The translations under genes and the position numbers were made by a program. A stretch of DNA of 64,000 nt. It comes from Pelomonas sp963422775 (GTDB lineage: Bacteria > Pseudomonadota > Gammaproteobacteria > Burkholderiales > Burkholderiaceae_C). Positions 19,151 through 27,310 of this stretch are shown in pieces; position 1 is the first letter of the stretch, and each line of letters begins with the position of its first letter. The stretch covers positions 26,405 to 90,404 of the forward strand of contig CAUJSJ030000171.1 in the NCBI GenBank assembly GCA_963422775.4, given 5' to 3'. Under the pieces are notes generated by a model. The model worked only from the letters and a program-made list of their open reading frames with translations, was not told the origin of the DNA and searched no databases.

Positions 19151-19584
19151 TGGGCGGCGCGGGCGCACCCGGATTCATGATCCGCTGCTACTGCGCAGCG
19201 GTCAGCCTCAGGGCGCAGGCGGCCCCCAAAAGCATCGTCAACTGCCATTGTGGCCAGTGCCGCCGCTTGAGCGGTGCTGCCTTCACCACCTGGGCGAGCT
19301 TCCCGAGAGCGGCCCTCGTCGCGACGGGCAGCGAGCCGCTGAATTCGTTCCAGCTCACGCCCAATGTCACTCGGCATTTCTGCCGTGTCTGCGGATCGCA
19401 TGTCTTCACCGCGGACAGCCGCATGCCAGCGATCCTGGGGGGTCCGGCCGGCGCGCTCGAGGGAAGCCCTGCAGCAACGCCGAGCGCCCACTACTTTGTC
19501 GATGACAAAGCCTCGTGGCACACGATCTGCGACGGTCTGCCCCAGTTCGGCGGCGAGTCCGGTGTGGAGCCCACCGACGCCTAG
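19150..19584 (+). CDS. GFA/CENP-V domain zinc-binding protein
   Basis: A protein of 144 residues (135 if it starts at the ATG at 19177) of the glutathione-dependent formaldehyde-activating (GFA) fold family. The zinc-ligand pattern is visible: CYC at the N-terminus, NCHCGQCRRLSGAAF and FCRVCGSHVF. Most members have no proven activity, and the family name does not establish formaldehyde metabolism. The 19150 start overlaps the hydrolase stop as TGATG, which favours coupling; the 19177 start gives a more typical family N-terminus. Neither has a clear ribosome-binding site. Confidence 0.82.
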   Translation: MGGAGAPGFMIRCYCAAVSLRAQAAPKSIVNCHCGQCRRLSGAAFTTWASFPRAALVATGSEPLNSFQLTPNVTRHFCRVCGSHVFTADSRMPAILGGPAGALEGSPAATPSAHYFVDDKASWHTICDGLPQFGGESGVEPTDA

Positions 19585-19627
19585 CGCTTCTCGCGGTAAG
19601 GTATCGCCCTTAACCCGGACATCGACC

Positions 19628-20224
19628 ATGCAACACCACACCCTCGCCGCCGAAGACAAGGCCGCCAAGAAAGACGCCTCCGACAAGCATGAAGAGCAGC
19701 TGCTCTTCAAGGGCCGCTTCGTCATGATCTTCGGCGAGATCGACGACAAGATGGCGCATGCCACCTGCCGCCGCCTGCTCGCGCTCTCGCAGGAATCCGA
19801 CGCGCCGATCACGCTCCTGATCTCCAGCCCCGGCGGCCATGTGGAGAGCGGCGACGCCATCCACGACATGATCCGTTTCGTGCGCGCGCCGGTCACCATC
19901 GTCGGCACGGGCTGGGTGGCCAGCGCCGGCACGCACATTTATCTCGCCGTGCCCAAGGAGCGCCGCGTGGCGCTGCCCAACACGCGCTTCATGATCCACC
20001 AGCCCGCGGGCGGCGCCGGTGGCCAGGCCAGCGACATCGCCATCCAGGCCAAGGAAATCCTGCGCGCCCGCGAGCGCCTGGCCGCCACCATCTCCCGCGA
20101 GACCGGCCAGCCGCTGGAGCGCGTGCGCGCGGACATCGAGCGCGACTTCTGGATGAGCACTGACGAGGCCATTGCCTACGGCCTGGTGTCGCGCGTCATC
20201 GAACGCCAGGTCGACCTGGGCTGA
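19628..20224 (+). CDS. ClpP-like serine protease (divergent paralogue)
   Basis: A 198-residue member of the ClpP/crotonase fold. The catalytic triad can be placed: Ser99 in GWVASAGTH, His124 in RFMIHQPAGG and Asp173 in IERDFWMSTDEA. The oxyanion segment SSPGGHVESGDAI is conserved. The N-terminus (about 25 residues) is Lys/Asp-rich and lacks the usual ClpP axial-loop sequence, and there is no clpX beside it. It probably is not the housekeeping ClpP but a paralogue forming its own ring. It is followed by an alpha/beta hydrolase joined by TGATG. Confidence 0.85.
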   Translation: MQHHTLAAEDKAAKKDASDKHEEQLLFKGRFVMIFGEIDDKMAHATCRRLLALSQESDAPITLLISSPGGHVESGDAIHDMIRFVRAPVTIVGTGWVASAGTHIYLAVPKERRVALPNTRFMIHQPAGGAGGQASDIAIQAKEILRARERLAATISRETGQPLERVRADIERDFWMSTDEAIAYGLVSRVIERQVDLG

Positions 20225-21120
20225 TGCAGCTCTCCTGCAACGGCGTGCGCCTCGAAGTCGAGGTGCACGGCCCTGAAAGCGGCGAGCCGCTGCTGATGAT
20301 CATGGGCCTGGGCATGCAGCTCATCGCCTGGCCCGATGGCCTCGTCGAGCAGCTCGTCGCCAAGGGCTTTCGCGTCATCCGCTTCGACAACCGCGACGTG
20401 GGCCTGTCGCAGCCCTTCGACCAGCTCGGCATGCCCAACATCCCGCTGGCGGCGCTGCTGCACACGCTGCGCCTGCCCGTGAAAGCGCCCTACCAGATCG
20501 CCGACCTGGCGCGCGACGCGGTCGGCGTGCTGGACGCGCTGGGCATCGCCAAGGCCCATGTCTGTGGCGCATCGATGGGCGGCATGATTGCCCAGCACCT
20601 GGGCTTCGCCCACGGCCAGCGCGTGAAGAGCCTGACGCTGATGATGACCACCAGCGGGCACCGCAGCCTGCCCAAGGAAAGCCTCAAGGTGCGCCGCGCA
20701 ATGCTGTCGCGGCCCAGGCCGTCCAGCACACCCGAGCAGAAATTCGAGAACGTGCTGGATCACTACGTGAAGCTCTACGGCGTCATCGGCAGCCCCGGCT
20801 TCCCGCCCGAGCCGGCCACGCTGCGCGAGCGCATCGGCCGAGGCGTGAAGCGCGCCTTTCGCCCGCAGGCCGTGGCGCGGCAGCTGGTGGCCATCGCCGC
20901 GGACAGCCATCGCGCTGAGCGCCTGTCGCGCATCACGGCGCCAACGCTGGTCATCCACGGCCAGCATGACGCCCTGATCCCCGTGGCCGCCGCGCACGAC
21001 CTGGCGCGGCGCATTCCCGGCGCCACGCTGGAGGTCATCGATGGCTGGGGCCATGACCTGCCCGAGGCGCTGTGGCCGCGCCTGGCCACCGCCATCGCGG
21101 CCATCGCCGCCAAACCCTGA
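20224..21120 (+). CDS. Alpha/beta hydrolase
   Basis: This 298-residue hydrolase carries GASMGG (Ser117), a likely acid in IHGQHDALIP and the catalytic His in GWGHDLPE. The RVIRFDNRDVGLS stretch is typical of esterase/epoxide hydrolase-like members of this superfamily. There is no signal peptide, so it is cytoplasmic. It shares its start with the stop of the ClpP-like gene and lies 10 nt before the DUF885 gene, making a likely three-gene operon. The substrate is unknown. Confidence 0.87.
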   Translation: MQLSCNGVRLEVEVHGPESGEPLLMIMGLGMQLIAWPDGLVEQLVAKGFRVIRFDNRDVGLSQPFDQLGMPNIPLAALLHTLRLPVKAPYQIADLARDAVGVLDALGIAKAHVCGASMGGMIAQHLGFAHGQRVKSLTLMMTTSGHRSLPKESLKVRRAMLSRPRPSSTPEQKFENVLDHYVKLYGVIGSPGFPPEPATLRERIGRGVKRAFRPQAVARQLVAIAADSHRAERLSRITAPTLVIHGQHDALIPVAAAHDLARRIPGATLEVIDGWGHDLPEALWPRLATAIAAIAAKP

Positions 21121-21130
21121 GGAGCACGCC

Positions 21131-22963
21131 GTGCGCCGACCCGTTCTCAAGACCGTCGGCGCCCTGCTCGCCACACTGCTGCTGGCCGGCAGCGTCTTCG
21201 TCGTCAACCTGATCTGGTTCCGGCCCTTCAGCCTGAACCTGTTCTACGAGAAGATCTTCGTCAGCTTCCTGCTCGACAACCCCGAGCTGATGACCAGCAT
21301 CGGCATCGCCGAGCAGGTCGGCTACCGGCGCCACAACGCCCACCTGAACGACGAGTCCGACGCCAAGGCGCAGCGCGACTTCGCCACCTGGCACCGCTAC
21401 CTGAGCGAACTGCAGGCCTACCCGCCGGAGCGCCAGACGCCCGAGCAGCAGCTCTCCACGCGCGTGCTGTCCTGGTTCATCGCCAACCAGCTCGAGGGCG
21501 AGAAGTACCGCCTGCACAACTACCCGGTCAACCAGCTCTTCGGCGTGCAGAACGGCACGCCGGACTTCCTGATCCAGCAGCACCGCATCGAGGACCGCCG
21601 CGGCGCCGAGGACTTCATCGCCCGCCTGGGCGAGGTGGACCGCAAGTTCGGCCAGGTCATCGAAGGCCTGAAGCTGCGCGAGCAAAAGGGCATCGTGCCG
21701 CCGCGCTTCGTCATCGAACGCGTGCTGACCGAGATGCGCGCCTTTGCCGCCCACGCGCCGGCCGACAACCCGCTGTGCAAGCACTTCGCAGCCAAGGTCG
21801 ACGCGCTGAAGGACCTGGCCGAAGCAGAGCGCACCGAGCTGCGCGGCCGCTGCGCGCCGGCCGTGCAGGCCCACGTCATTCCGGCCTACCAACAGCTCAT
21901 CGCCTTCTTCGAGGCCCAGCTGCCGCGCGCCAGCACCGACGACGGCGCGTGGAAGCTGCCCGACGGCGCCGCCTTCTACGCCTGGCGCGTGCGCAGCGAG
22001 ACCACCACCCGCATGACGCCCGAGCAGGTGCACACCCTGGGCCTGGCGGAGGTGGCCCGCATCGAGACTCAGATGGCCGCGCTGCTGACCGCCCAGCACG
22101 AGCTGCAGCCCGGCGAGACGCCCGGCGCGGCGGTGGCCCGGCTCACACGCGACCCGCGCTTCCTCTACCCCAACACCGACGCCGGCCGCGAGGCCGCGCT
22201 GGCCGAGTACACGCGCCTGGTGGCCGACCAGCTCGAGCGCTCCAAGGCCCTGTTCGGCCGCCTGCCCAAGGCGCCCATCGAGGTGCGGCGGGTGCCGCCC
22301 TTCAAGGAGAAGACGGCGCCCGGCGCCTACTACCAGGCCCCGGCGCTGGACGGCAGCCGCCCCGGCGTCTTCTTCGCCAACCTGCGCGACATGGGCCAGC
22401 TGCCCCGGTTCGGCATGCGCACGCTGTCCGTTCACGAGGGCGTGCCGGGCCACCATTTCCAGATCGCGCTGGCCCAGGAGCAGAGCGGCGGCCCCACCTT
22501 CCGCAAAGTGCTGCCCTTCACCGCCTACGCCGAGGGCTGGGCGCTGTACGCCGAGAGTCTGGGCACCGAGCTGGGCCTGTACAAGGACGACCCGTTGAGC
22601 GACCTGGGCCGCCTGCAGGCCGAGATGTTCCGCGCCGTGCGCCTGGTGGTGGACACCGGCATCCACGCCCAGCGCTGGACGCGCGAGCAGGCGATCCGCT
22701 ACATGGTCGACAAGACCGGCATGGCCGAGGGCGAGGTGGTGGCCGAGATCGAGCGCTACATCGTCAACCCCGGCCAGGCCTGCGCCTACAAGGTCGGCAT
22801 GCTCAGCATCCAGGCGGCACGCCAGCGGGCCGAAACGGCGCTCGGTGCGAAGTGGACGGCCGACACCGAGAAGGCCTTCCACGACCTCGTGCTGGCCGGT
22901 GGCGCGCTGCCGCTGCAGATCCTGGACGAGCAGGTGGACGCGTGGATTGCCCGCACCCGATGA
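21131..22963 (+). CDS. DUF885 family protein, putative membrane-anchored metallopeptidase-like
   Basis: This 610-residue protein starts with GTG (AGGAG 6 nt upstream). An N-terminal hydrophobic segment (VGALLATLLLAGSVFVVNL) acts as signal or anchor. The DUF885 domain follows, with the characteristic HEGVPGHHFQ motif (about residue 435) and AYAEGWALYAESLG. The motif resembles a zinc-peptidase HExxH region, and the family is thought to be hydrolytic, but few members are characterised. The periplasmic location is inferred from the N-terminus. It is the last gene of the ClpP-like/hydrolase cluster and converges with the EF-hand gene. Confidence 0.88.
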   Translation: MRRPVLKTVGALLATLLLAGSVFVVNLIWFRPFSLNLFYEKIFVSFLLDNPELMTSIGIAEQVGYRRHNAHLNDESDAKAQRDFATWHRYLSELQAYPPERQTPEQQLSTRVLSWFIANQLEGEKYRLHNYPVNQLFGVQNGTPDFLIQQHRIEDRRGAEDFIARLGEVDRKFGQVIEGLKLREQKGIVPPRFVIERVLTEMRAFAAHAPADNPLCKHFAAKVDALKDLAEAERTELRGRCAPAVQAHVIPAYQQLIAFFEAQLPRASTDDGAWKLPDGAAFYAWRVRSETTTRMTPEQVHTLGLAEVARIETQMAALLTAQHELQPGETPGAAVARLTRDPRFLYPNTDAGREAALAEYTRLVADQLERSKALFGRLPKAPIEVRRVPPFKEKTAPGAYYQAPALDGSRPGVFFANLRDMGQLPRFGMRTLSVHEGVPGHHFQIALAQEQSGGPTFRKVLPFTAYAEGWALYAESLGTELGLYKDDPLSDLGRLQAEMFRAVRLVVDTGIHAQRWTREQAIRYMVDKTGMAEGEVVAEIERYIVNPGQACAYKVGMLSIQAARQRAETALGAKWTADTEKAFHDLVLAGGALPLQILDEQVDAWIARTR

Positions 22964-23021
22964 GGGTGACGGGGCGCATCGGCGTGACTGGGGGCCCGCA
23001 GGCCCGACAGGGTGAGTGGCT

Positions 23022-23585
23022 TCAGCCCGCGGCGCCCAACTGCTCGACCGACTCGTAGGCCTTGACCGCGGCGTCGGCTTCGCTGCTGCGCCCGCTGCCC
23101 GCCTTCTGTGCCTCCTGGGCGACCTTCTCGGCGGCCAGCTTGGCGTCGTAGGCCTGCTGCTCCTGGGCGGAGACCTTGCCGTCCTCGTTGGTGTCGGCCG
23201 GTTCGTAGGCCTTGGTGCTGCTGCCGGTGGCGGCCGCACCGCCTCCGGCAGTCCTGTCGGCGCCCCCCGCGGGAGCCTGGCCGCCCGTCGGCGGTGGCGC
23301 CTTGGGTTGCGCGGCCTTGAACTCCTGCTGGGTCACCTTGCCATCACCGTTGCCATCCAGCCTGGCGAGCATCTGCTGCGCACTGGGCGCCGCCGGAGCG
23401 GGCGCTTCAGCCCGTTTCGCCCCCTCGGCCGAGATCTTGACGACTGCGGCCTGCAGGTCGTCGACGGTCAGGTAGCCCTTGTTGCCGCTGTCGAGCGCCT
23501 TGAAGGCCTGTTCGGCATCGGGACGCTCGGCGGGGCCGGCGGACACGGAACTGGCCAGGGCTTGGGCATTGACGGCGGTGATCAT
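23022..23585 (-). CDS. EF-hand calcium-binding protein
   Basis: A 187-residue protein with three EF-hand loops: DSGNKGYLTVDD (from residue 32), DGNGDGKVTQQE (from 77) and DTNEDGKVSAQE (from 131). Loops 2 and 3 have near-canonical calcium ligands; loop 1 is weaker. The linkers are Ala/Pro/Gly-rich and probably disordered. There is no convincing signal peptide, although the first residues (MITAVNAQALASSVSAG) are mildly hydrophobic. The function is unknown; buffering or calcium-dependent binding is possible. Confidence 0.85.
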   Translation of the reverse strand: MITAVNAQALASSVSAGPAERPDAEQAFKALDSGNKGYLTVDDLQAAVVKISAEGAKRAEAPAPAAPSAQQMLARLDGNGDGKVTQQEFKAAQPKAPPPTGGQAPAGGADRTAGGGAAATGSSTKAYEPADTNEDGKVSAQEQQAYDAKLAAEKVAQEAQKAGSGRSSEADAAVKAYESVEQLGAAG

Positions 23586-23659
23586 GGGCAGGCTCCAGGG
23601 TGATTCACCCTTCGTTATCGGCTCCGACGGTGGGAAGTGAACCTGCTTTACGCCGGCCT

Positions 23660-24043
23660 TCAGGCTTTCGTGGTCGGATCGCCCAGTTCAGCGTTCAGCA
23701 GCACGGCAGCCCTCACCAGGGCCAGCGCCGTCTCGCGCTCGAAGGGCGTGCCCTCGTGCAGCGCCAGCGTGCGCAACTCGAACTTGCCGCCCCCGGTCAT
23801 GCGCGGCTCCAGGTGCAGCAGCCGCTTGCCGCGCCAGAAGCCGAACAGCACGCGCTCGGGCTCGGCGCGGATCAGCAGCACCGGGCCGTTGCTGAAGTAG
23901 ACGAGGTGGCCCCACTTCAGCTTTTCTTCCAATCCGGGCTGTGACTCCAGCACGGCCGCGCGCAACGCCATGACCTGGGTCTGCTGCCAACCGCCCAGCG
24001 CGGTGACGTAGCCGTCGGGGTCGGCCGCGTCAACTCGGTACAT
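23660..24043 (-). CDS. DUF1801 domain protein
   Basis: This 127-residue cytoplasmic protein resembles the DUF1801/YdhG fold (KLKWGHLVYFSNGPVLLIRA, FGFWRGKRLLHLEPRMTGGG, RTLALHEGTP). Its role is unknown. Its start overlaps the stop of the PCu(A)C chaperone gene by one base (TGATG), so the two are cotranscribed, but a shared function is not evident. Confidence 0.8.
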   Translation of the reverse strand: MYRVDAADPDGYVTALGGWQQTQVMALRAAVLESQPGLEEKLKWGHLVYFSNGPVLLIRAEPERVLFGFWRGKRLLHLEPRMTGGGKFELRTLALHEGTPFERETALALVRAAVLLNAELGDPTTKA

Positions 24044-24468
24044 CAGCGCGCCAGCGCCTTGATCTCGACCGTGCTGCGCTGCTTGTCCTCGCCTTCGACG
24101 GTCAGCGTCAGTGGCACGGTCTCGCCAGCCTTGATCGGGGCCTTCAGGCCCATCAGCATGACGTGATAGCTGCCGGGCTTGAGCGCCACGGCCTGGCCGG
24201 CCGGCAGCGCCAGCGCGTCGACGGCGCGCATCTTCATGACGCCGTCGTCCATCTTCATCTCATGGATCTCGACCACGGCAGCCACCGGCGAACTGGCCGC
24301 GACGACCTTGGCGGCCTTGGCCGAAGTGAGTTGCATGAAGGCGCCGGTGGCCTTCTGCGGCGCGACAGTGGCGCGCACCCAGGGGTCGTCGACCTTGACG
24401 ACGGGACTCTGGGCTTGCGCGGTGCAGGCAATGAGGAACAGGGCAGTGGCGAGCAGTGAACGGCGCAT
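24043..24468 (-). CDS. PCu(A)C periplasmic copper chaperone
   Basis: A 141-residue protein with signal peptide MRRSLLATALFLIACTAQAQ. The mature domain carries the PCu(A)C copper(I)-binding pattern: EIHEMKMDDGVMKMR and, about 20 residues later, the second site YHVMLMGLK (HxM). These proteins deliver Cu(I) to the CuA centre of cytochrome oxidase or handle periplasmic copper. The start was set by the signal peptide; in-frame ATGs further upstream give poor N-termini. A perfect 9-bp hairpin (24529-24552) lies about 60 nt upstream. No sco or cox gene is adjacent. Confidence 0.9.
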   Translation of the reverse strand: MRRSLLATALFLIACTAQAQSPVVKVDDPWVRATVAPQKATGAFMQLTSAKAAKVVAASSPVAAVVEIHEMKMDDGVMKMRAVDALALPAGQAVALKPGSYHVMLMGLKAPIKAGETVPLTLTVEGEDKQRSTVEIKALAR

Positions 24469-24706
24469 GGTGGATGGCGAAGGCGAGAAGACCTGCATTG
24501 TGCGCAGTCCCCGCCCGGGCCGCACACCGACGCTGCGAGGCCCCGCAGCGTCGCGCCAGAACAGAGCGCTGCCTGGGAAATACCCCCCGGACCTGAGGCA
24601 GATTCGCGCCTTGGACACCTCGACCGGCGAAGGTGCCGTCCTTCCTGGAACTGCGTGCGGGTCAGTGGCACGAGGGCCTGGCCGGTGTGTGTCTTGGATA
24701 TCTTGG

Positions 24707-25561
24707 TTATGGGCGAAGGTCTTGCGGGTTCAGGCTTTGTGCCTGTCCAGCACGAAAGCGGCGCGCACGGGGCCGCATCACGGGCAGCAAGACGAGCGCC
24801 ACGCCCACCAGCGCCAGAGTCGCGGGCTCAGGCAGAGAGCCGCCGCCATCGCTGGCCAGCGTGCAGGTGTTGGACACGGTGTTGCCATCCATCGTGACGG
24901 CCGCATGCAGCGCAATCGCTCGGCCGCAGAGGATCTTTGCCGAGGTGTTGAGGGTGACGCTCTGGTCCGCGATGAGGCTGCCTGCGAACAGGGAGTCGGT
25001 GCCCAGCGTCGCTGAGCTGCCCACCTCCCAGTACACGCCTCGAGCGCTGCCGTTGAGCAGGGTCACGGCGGAGTTGCTGGCCGTCGTCAACGCGCTGCCG
25101 ATCTGGAAGATGAACACCGAGTCGGGATCGCCCTGCGCATCAAGCGTGAGGGTGCCGGTGAGCTGGGCCGACGACGCGAAAAAGTAGGTGCCCGCAAAAA
25201 GCGTCAGCCCGCCCAGATCCTGCCCCGTCAGCACCGCCGTCGCCGACTGCCCGGCAAGCACGTTGTAGGCGTTCAAGGCATCGGCCTGGGCCTGCATCGC
25301 CACGCCATCGTTGTTGTGCACCGTGCCAGTGACGACGACGCTGCCGAGCCCGGTGATGGAATTGCCGGGATGGACACCCAGGTCGCCCACCAGGGTGGTG
25401 GCGCCAGTATTGGTGACGGTCGACGCACCCAGCACGGCAAATTGGGCAGCGGTGCCCAGGATCGGAGCGGCCGCTGCTGGCGCGACCCACGCCACGAGCG
25501 GCAGGCTCGACAGGAGCAGCCCGGCTGCGGCAAGAAAGCGTGAGGGCAGTCGATCAGTCAT
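24707..25561 (-). CDS. DUF3494 (ice-binding-like) secreted protein with PEP-CTERM-like tail
   Basis: A 284-residue secreted protein. The signal peptide (about 36 residues, ending PAAAAP) is followed by a DUF3494 beta-helix domain. Typical stretches are LGTAAQFAVLGASTVTNTGA, TTLVGDLGVHPGNSITG and AGTYFFASSAQLTGTLTLDA. DUF3494 includes proven ice-binding proteins and bacterial surface adhesins. The C-terminus has LPEPATLALVG, a hydrophobic helix and an Arg-rich end, like PEP-CTERM signals but followed by an extra 15 residues. GAG lies about 8 nt upstream of the ATG. Function as ice-binding versus surface structural protein cannot be decided. Confidence 0.87.
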   Translation of the reverse strand: MTDRLPSRFLAAAGLLLSSLPLVAWVAPAAAAPILGTAAQFAVLGASTVTNTGATTLVGDLGVHPGNSITGLGSVVVTGTVHNNDGVAMQAQADALNAYNVLAGQSATAVLTGQDLGGLTLFAGTYFFASSAQLTGTLTLDAQGDPDSVFIFQIGSALTTASNSAVTLLNGSARGVYWEVGSSATLGTDSLFAGSLIADQSVTLNTSAKILCGRAIALHAAVTMDGNTVSNTCTLASDGGGSLPEPATLALVGVALVLLPVMRPRARRFRAGQAQSLNPQDLRP

Positions 25562-25980
25562 GGTGCGCTCGCGTGCCTGGCCGCAAAGGCAGGCATGGGA
25601 AAGATGACTGTCGGGCCCTGAGCCCCGACAGCGGCGTGCCCGCCTTGTAAGCAAGGCCGGCCGCAGGGTCTGTGCGCCAGGACACGGACGGATGGCCGTC
25701 AGGCTTGTGCGAGACGCACGGTTGAGTTGCCGCCAGCGCCGGGCCAGCCAAGCCCGGACCGGACTTGCAACTTCTCCCCACACCCAACCAAGCCGTGACC
25801 GTTTGCCGATCCGCGCCAGCAACGCGTCGGCCTGTCTTGTGTGCGGCAACGCAGGGAGCCAGGCGCTGTCCTCGCCTTCCCCGGGTTTCTTCGGTCGCGG
25901 TGGTCCCGCTCGGAGGCCAGTGGATCGGTGGAAATGAGTTTGCGCCTTCATGGGGTCCGAACAACCGCGTGGCGGCACGC
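25562..25980. other. Intergenic region with three serial hairpins in the DUF3494 leader
   Basis: This divergent gap holds no gene I can support. The part nearest the DUF3494 start has three perfect inverted repeats in a row: tgcctg/caggca (25574-25595), ctgtcggg/cccgacag (25608-25631) and gccttg/caaggc with a 4-nt loop (25642-25657). They would lie in the 5' leader of the DUF3494 mRNA. No known riboswitch consensus was found in them. The remaining 320 nt show nothing clear. Confidence 0.4.
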
Positions 25981-26020
25981 TTGACAAGAACTGTCTATGT
26001 GTACTATAGTACTAGTACAC
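25981..26020 (+). promoter_or_regulatory. Promoter with embedded GntR(YtrA) palindrome
   Basis: A consensus -35 TTGACA (25981-25986) is followed at 18 nt by TATAGT (26005-26010). The perfect inverted repeat GTGTACTA-N6-TAGTACAC (25999-26020) covers the -10 element. The GntR gene starts 13 nt later. Inference: the GntR protein represses its own operon by blocking this promoter. GTAC-rich palindromes are usual for YtrA-subfamily operators. Confidence 0.8.
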
Positions 26021-26033
26021 GTTAGCAGCACAC

Positions 26034-26429
26034 ATGGATCTCACCCACTTCGTCCAGATCAACACCGGCTCGCCCGAGCCCATCTACCGCCAGCTGATCG
26101 AGCAGGTGAAGCGCCGCGTGGCGGCCGGGCAGCTGAAGGCGGGCGACGAGATCCCCTCGGTGCGCGAGCTGGCCCAGGCGCTGGCCGTGCACCCGATGAC
26201 CATCTCCAAGGCCTACTCGCTGCTGGAGAGCGCCGGCGTGCTGGAGCGCCGCCGCGGCCTGTCCATGGTGGTGGCGGCCCAGCACCAGCAGGCCCAGCCC
26301 ACGGCCGACCGCGTGGAGCTGCTGCGCCCGACGCTGGAAAAAGCCGCCGCGGAGGCCCGCCAGCTGGAACTGCCCAGGACCCAGGCCCTGCAACTCTTCA
26401 AGACCATCCTCGACGAGCAAGCCCCATGA
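26034..26429 (+). CDS. GntR-family transcriptional regulator, YtrA subfamily
   Basis: A short 131-residue regulator with an N-terminal winged helix (PIYRQLIEQVKRRVAAGQLK, IPSVRELAQALAVHPMTISK, about residues 15-60) and only a small helical C-terminal part. That is the YtrA subfamily layout: no effector domain, usually autorepressing an ABC operon. It is the first gene of an operon with an ABC ATPase and a membrane protein, joined by ATGA at 26426-26429. A perfect palindrome overlaps the promoter. The inducing signal is unknown; in other bacteria such operons respond to cell-envelope antibiotics. Confidence 0.93.
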   Translation: MDLTHFVQINTGSPEPIYRQLIEQVKRRVAAGQLKAGDEIPSVRELAQALAVHPMTISKAYSLLESAGVLERRRGLSMVVAAQHQQAQPTADRVELLRPTLEKAAAEARQLELPRTQALQLFKTILDEQAP

Positions 26430-27310
26430 GCCCTCACTTCCCCCACACCGAAACCGCCAGCGCCGAACTCAGCGGCCTGCACCTGAGCTACCCCAAGGGT
26501 CCGATCGTGCTGGACCGCCTGGACTGGCAGCTGCTGCCTGGCCAGGTCGTCGGCCTGCTGGGCCGCAACGGTGCCGGCAAGACCACGCTGCTGGAGGCCC
26601 TGCTGGGCCTGCGCGAGCCAAACGCCGGCACGGTGAAGCTCTTCGGCCAGGACGCTCAGCACCTCGACGATGCCACCCGCGCCCGCATCGGCTACGTGCC
26701 GCAGCAAAGCGACCTGTTCGAGAGCTTCACGCCGGCCCAGCTGCTGGCCTATTTCCGCACTTTCTACCCACGCTGGAACGACGCCAAGGTGGAGGGCCTG
26801 ATGTCGCGCTGGGAGATCCCGCGCGAGCAGGCCATCCGCAAGCTCTCGGGCGGCCAGAAGCAGCGCCTGTCCATCATCCGGGCCCTCGCCCACGAGCCCG
26901 ACCTGCTGGTGCTGGACGAGCCGGTCGCCAGCCTGGACCCGGCCGGCCGGCGCGACTTCCTGCGCGAGCTGGTGGGCGAGGTGCTGGACCGCGGCGCCAC
27001 CGTCGTGTTCTCCACCCACATCCTGTCCGACCTGGAACGCGTGGCCTTCAACGTGGCCTTCCTGACGCAGGGCCGCATCGCGCTGCAGGCGCCGCTGGAC
27101 GAGCTGCTGGACCGGGTGCGCGCCTTCACCGGCAGCGTCACCGAGATGGCCGCGCTGATGGGCCGCCTGGGCGCCGAGCCGCTCAAGCGCACGCCGCTGG
27201 AAGCCGGCCGCGAGCGCGTGCTGGCCCGGCTGCCGGCCGACGCGACGCTGCCAGCCGGCGTGGCGGCCGAGCGCGTCAACCTCGACGACCTGTTCACGGA
27301 GCTGACGTGA
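26426..27310 (+). CDS. ABC transporter ATP-binding protein (YtrB-like)
   Basis: This 294-residue ATPase has Walker A GRNGAGKT (46-53), signature LSGGQKQR, Walker B LLVLDEP and the switch His in FSTHILSDLER. About 60 C-terminal residues extend beyond the ATPase core. It should work with the multi-spanning protein encoded next, whose start overlaps its stop. Regulation by the upstream GntR gene is strongly suggested by the operon layout. Substrate and direction are unknown. Confidence 0.92.
   Translation: MSPHFPHTETASAELSGLHLSYPKGPIVLDRLDWQLLPGQVVGLLGRNGAGKTTLLEALLGLREPNAGTVKLFGQDAQHLDDATRARIGYVPQQSDLFESFTPAQLLAYFRTFYPRWNDAKVEGLMSRWEIPREQAIRKLSGGQKQRLSIIRALAHEPDLLVLDEPVASLDPAGRRDFLRELVGEVLDRGATVVFSTHILSDLERVAFNVAFLTQGRIALQAPLDELLDRVRAFTGSVTEMAALMGRLGAEPLKRTPLEAGRERVLARLPADATLPAGVAAERVNLDDLFTELT

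Noticed and set aside
25846..25861. Sigma-54-like promoter (minus strand, TGGC ... TTGC) upstream of the DUF3494 gene
   Set aside because: The distance between the GG and GC pairs is 11 nt where sigma-54 needs 10, and the site is about 285 nt from the start codon.
25554..25964. Open frame of about 136 codons on the minus strand in the DUF3494/GntR gap
   Set aside because: No ribosome-binding site, no recognisable domain, and composition unlike neighbouring genes.
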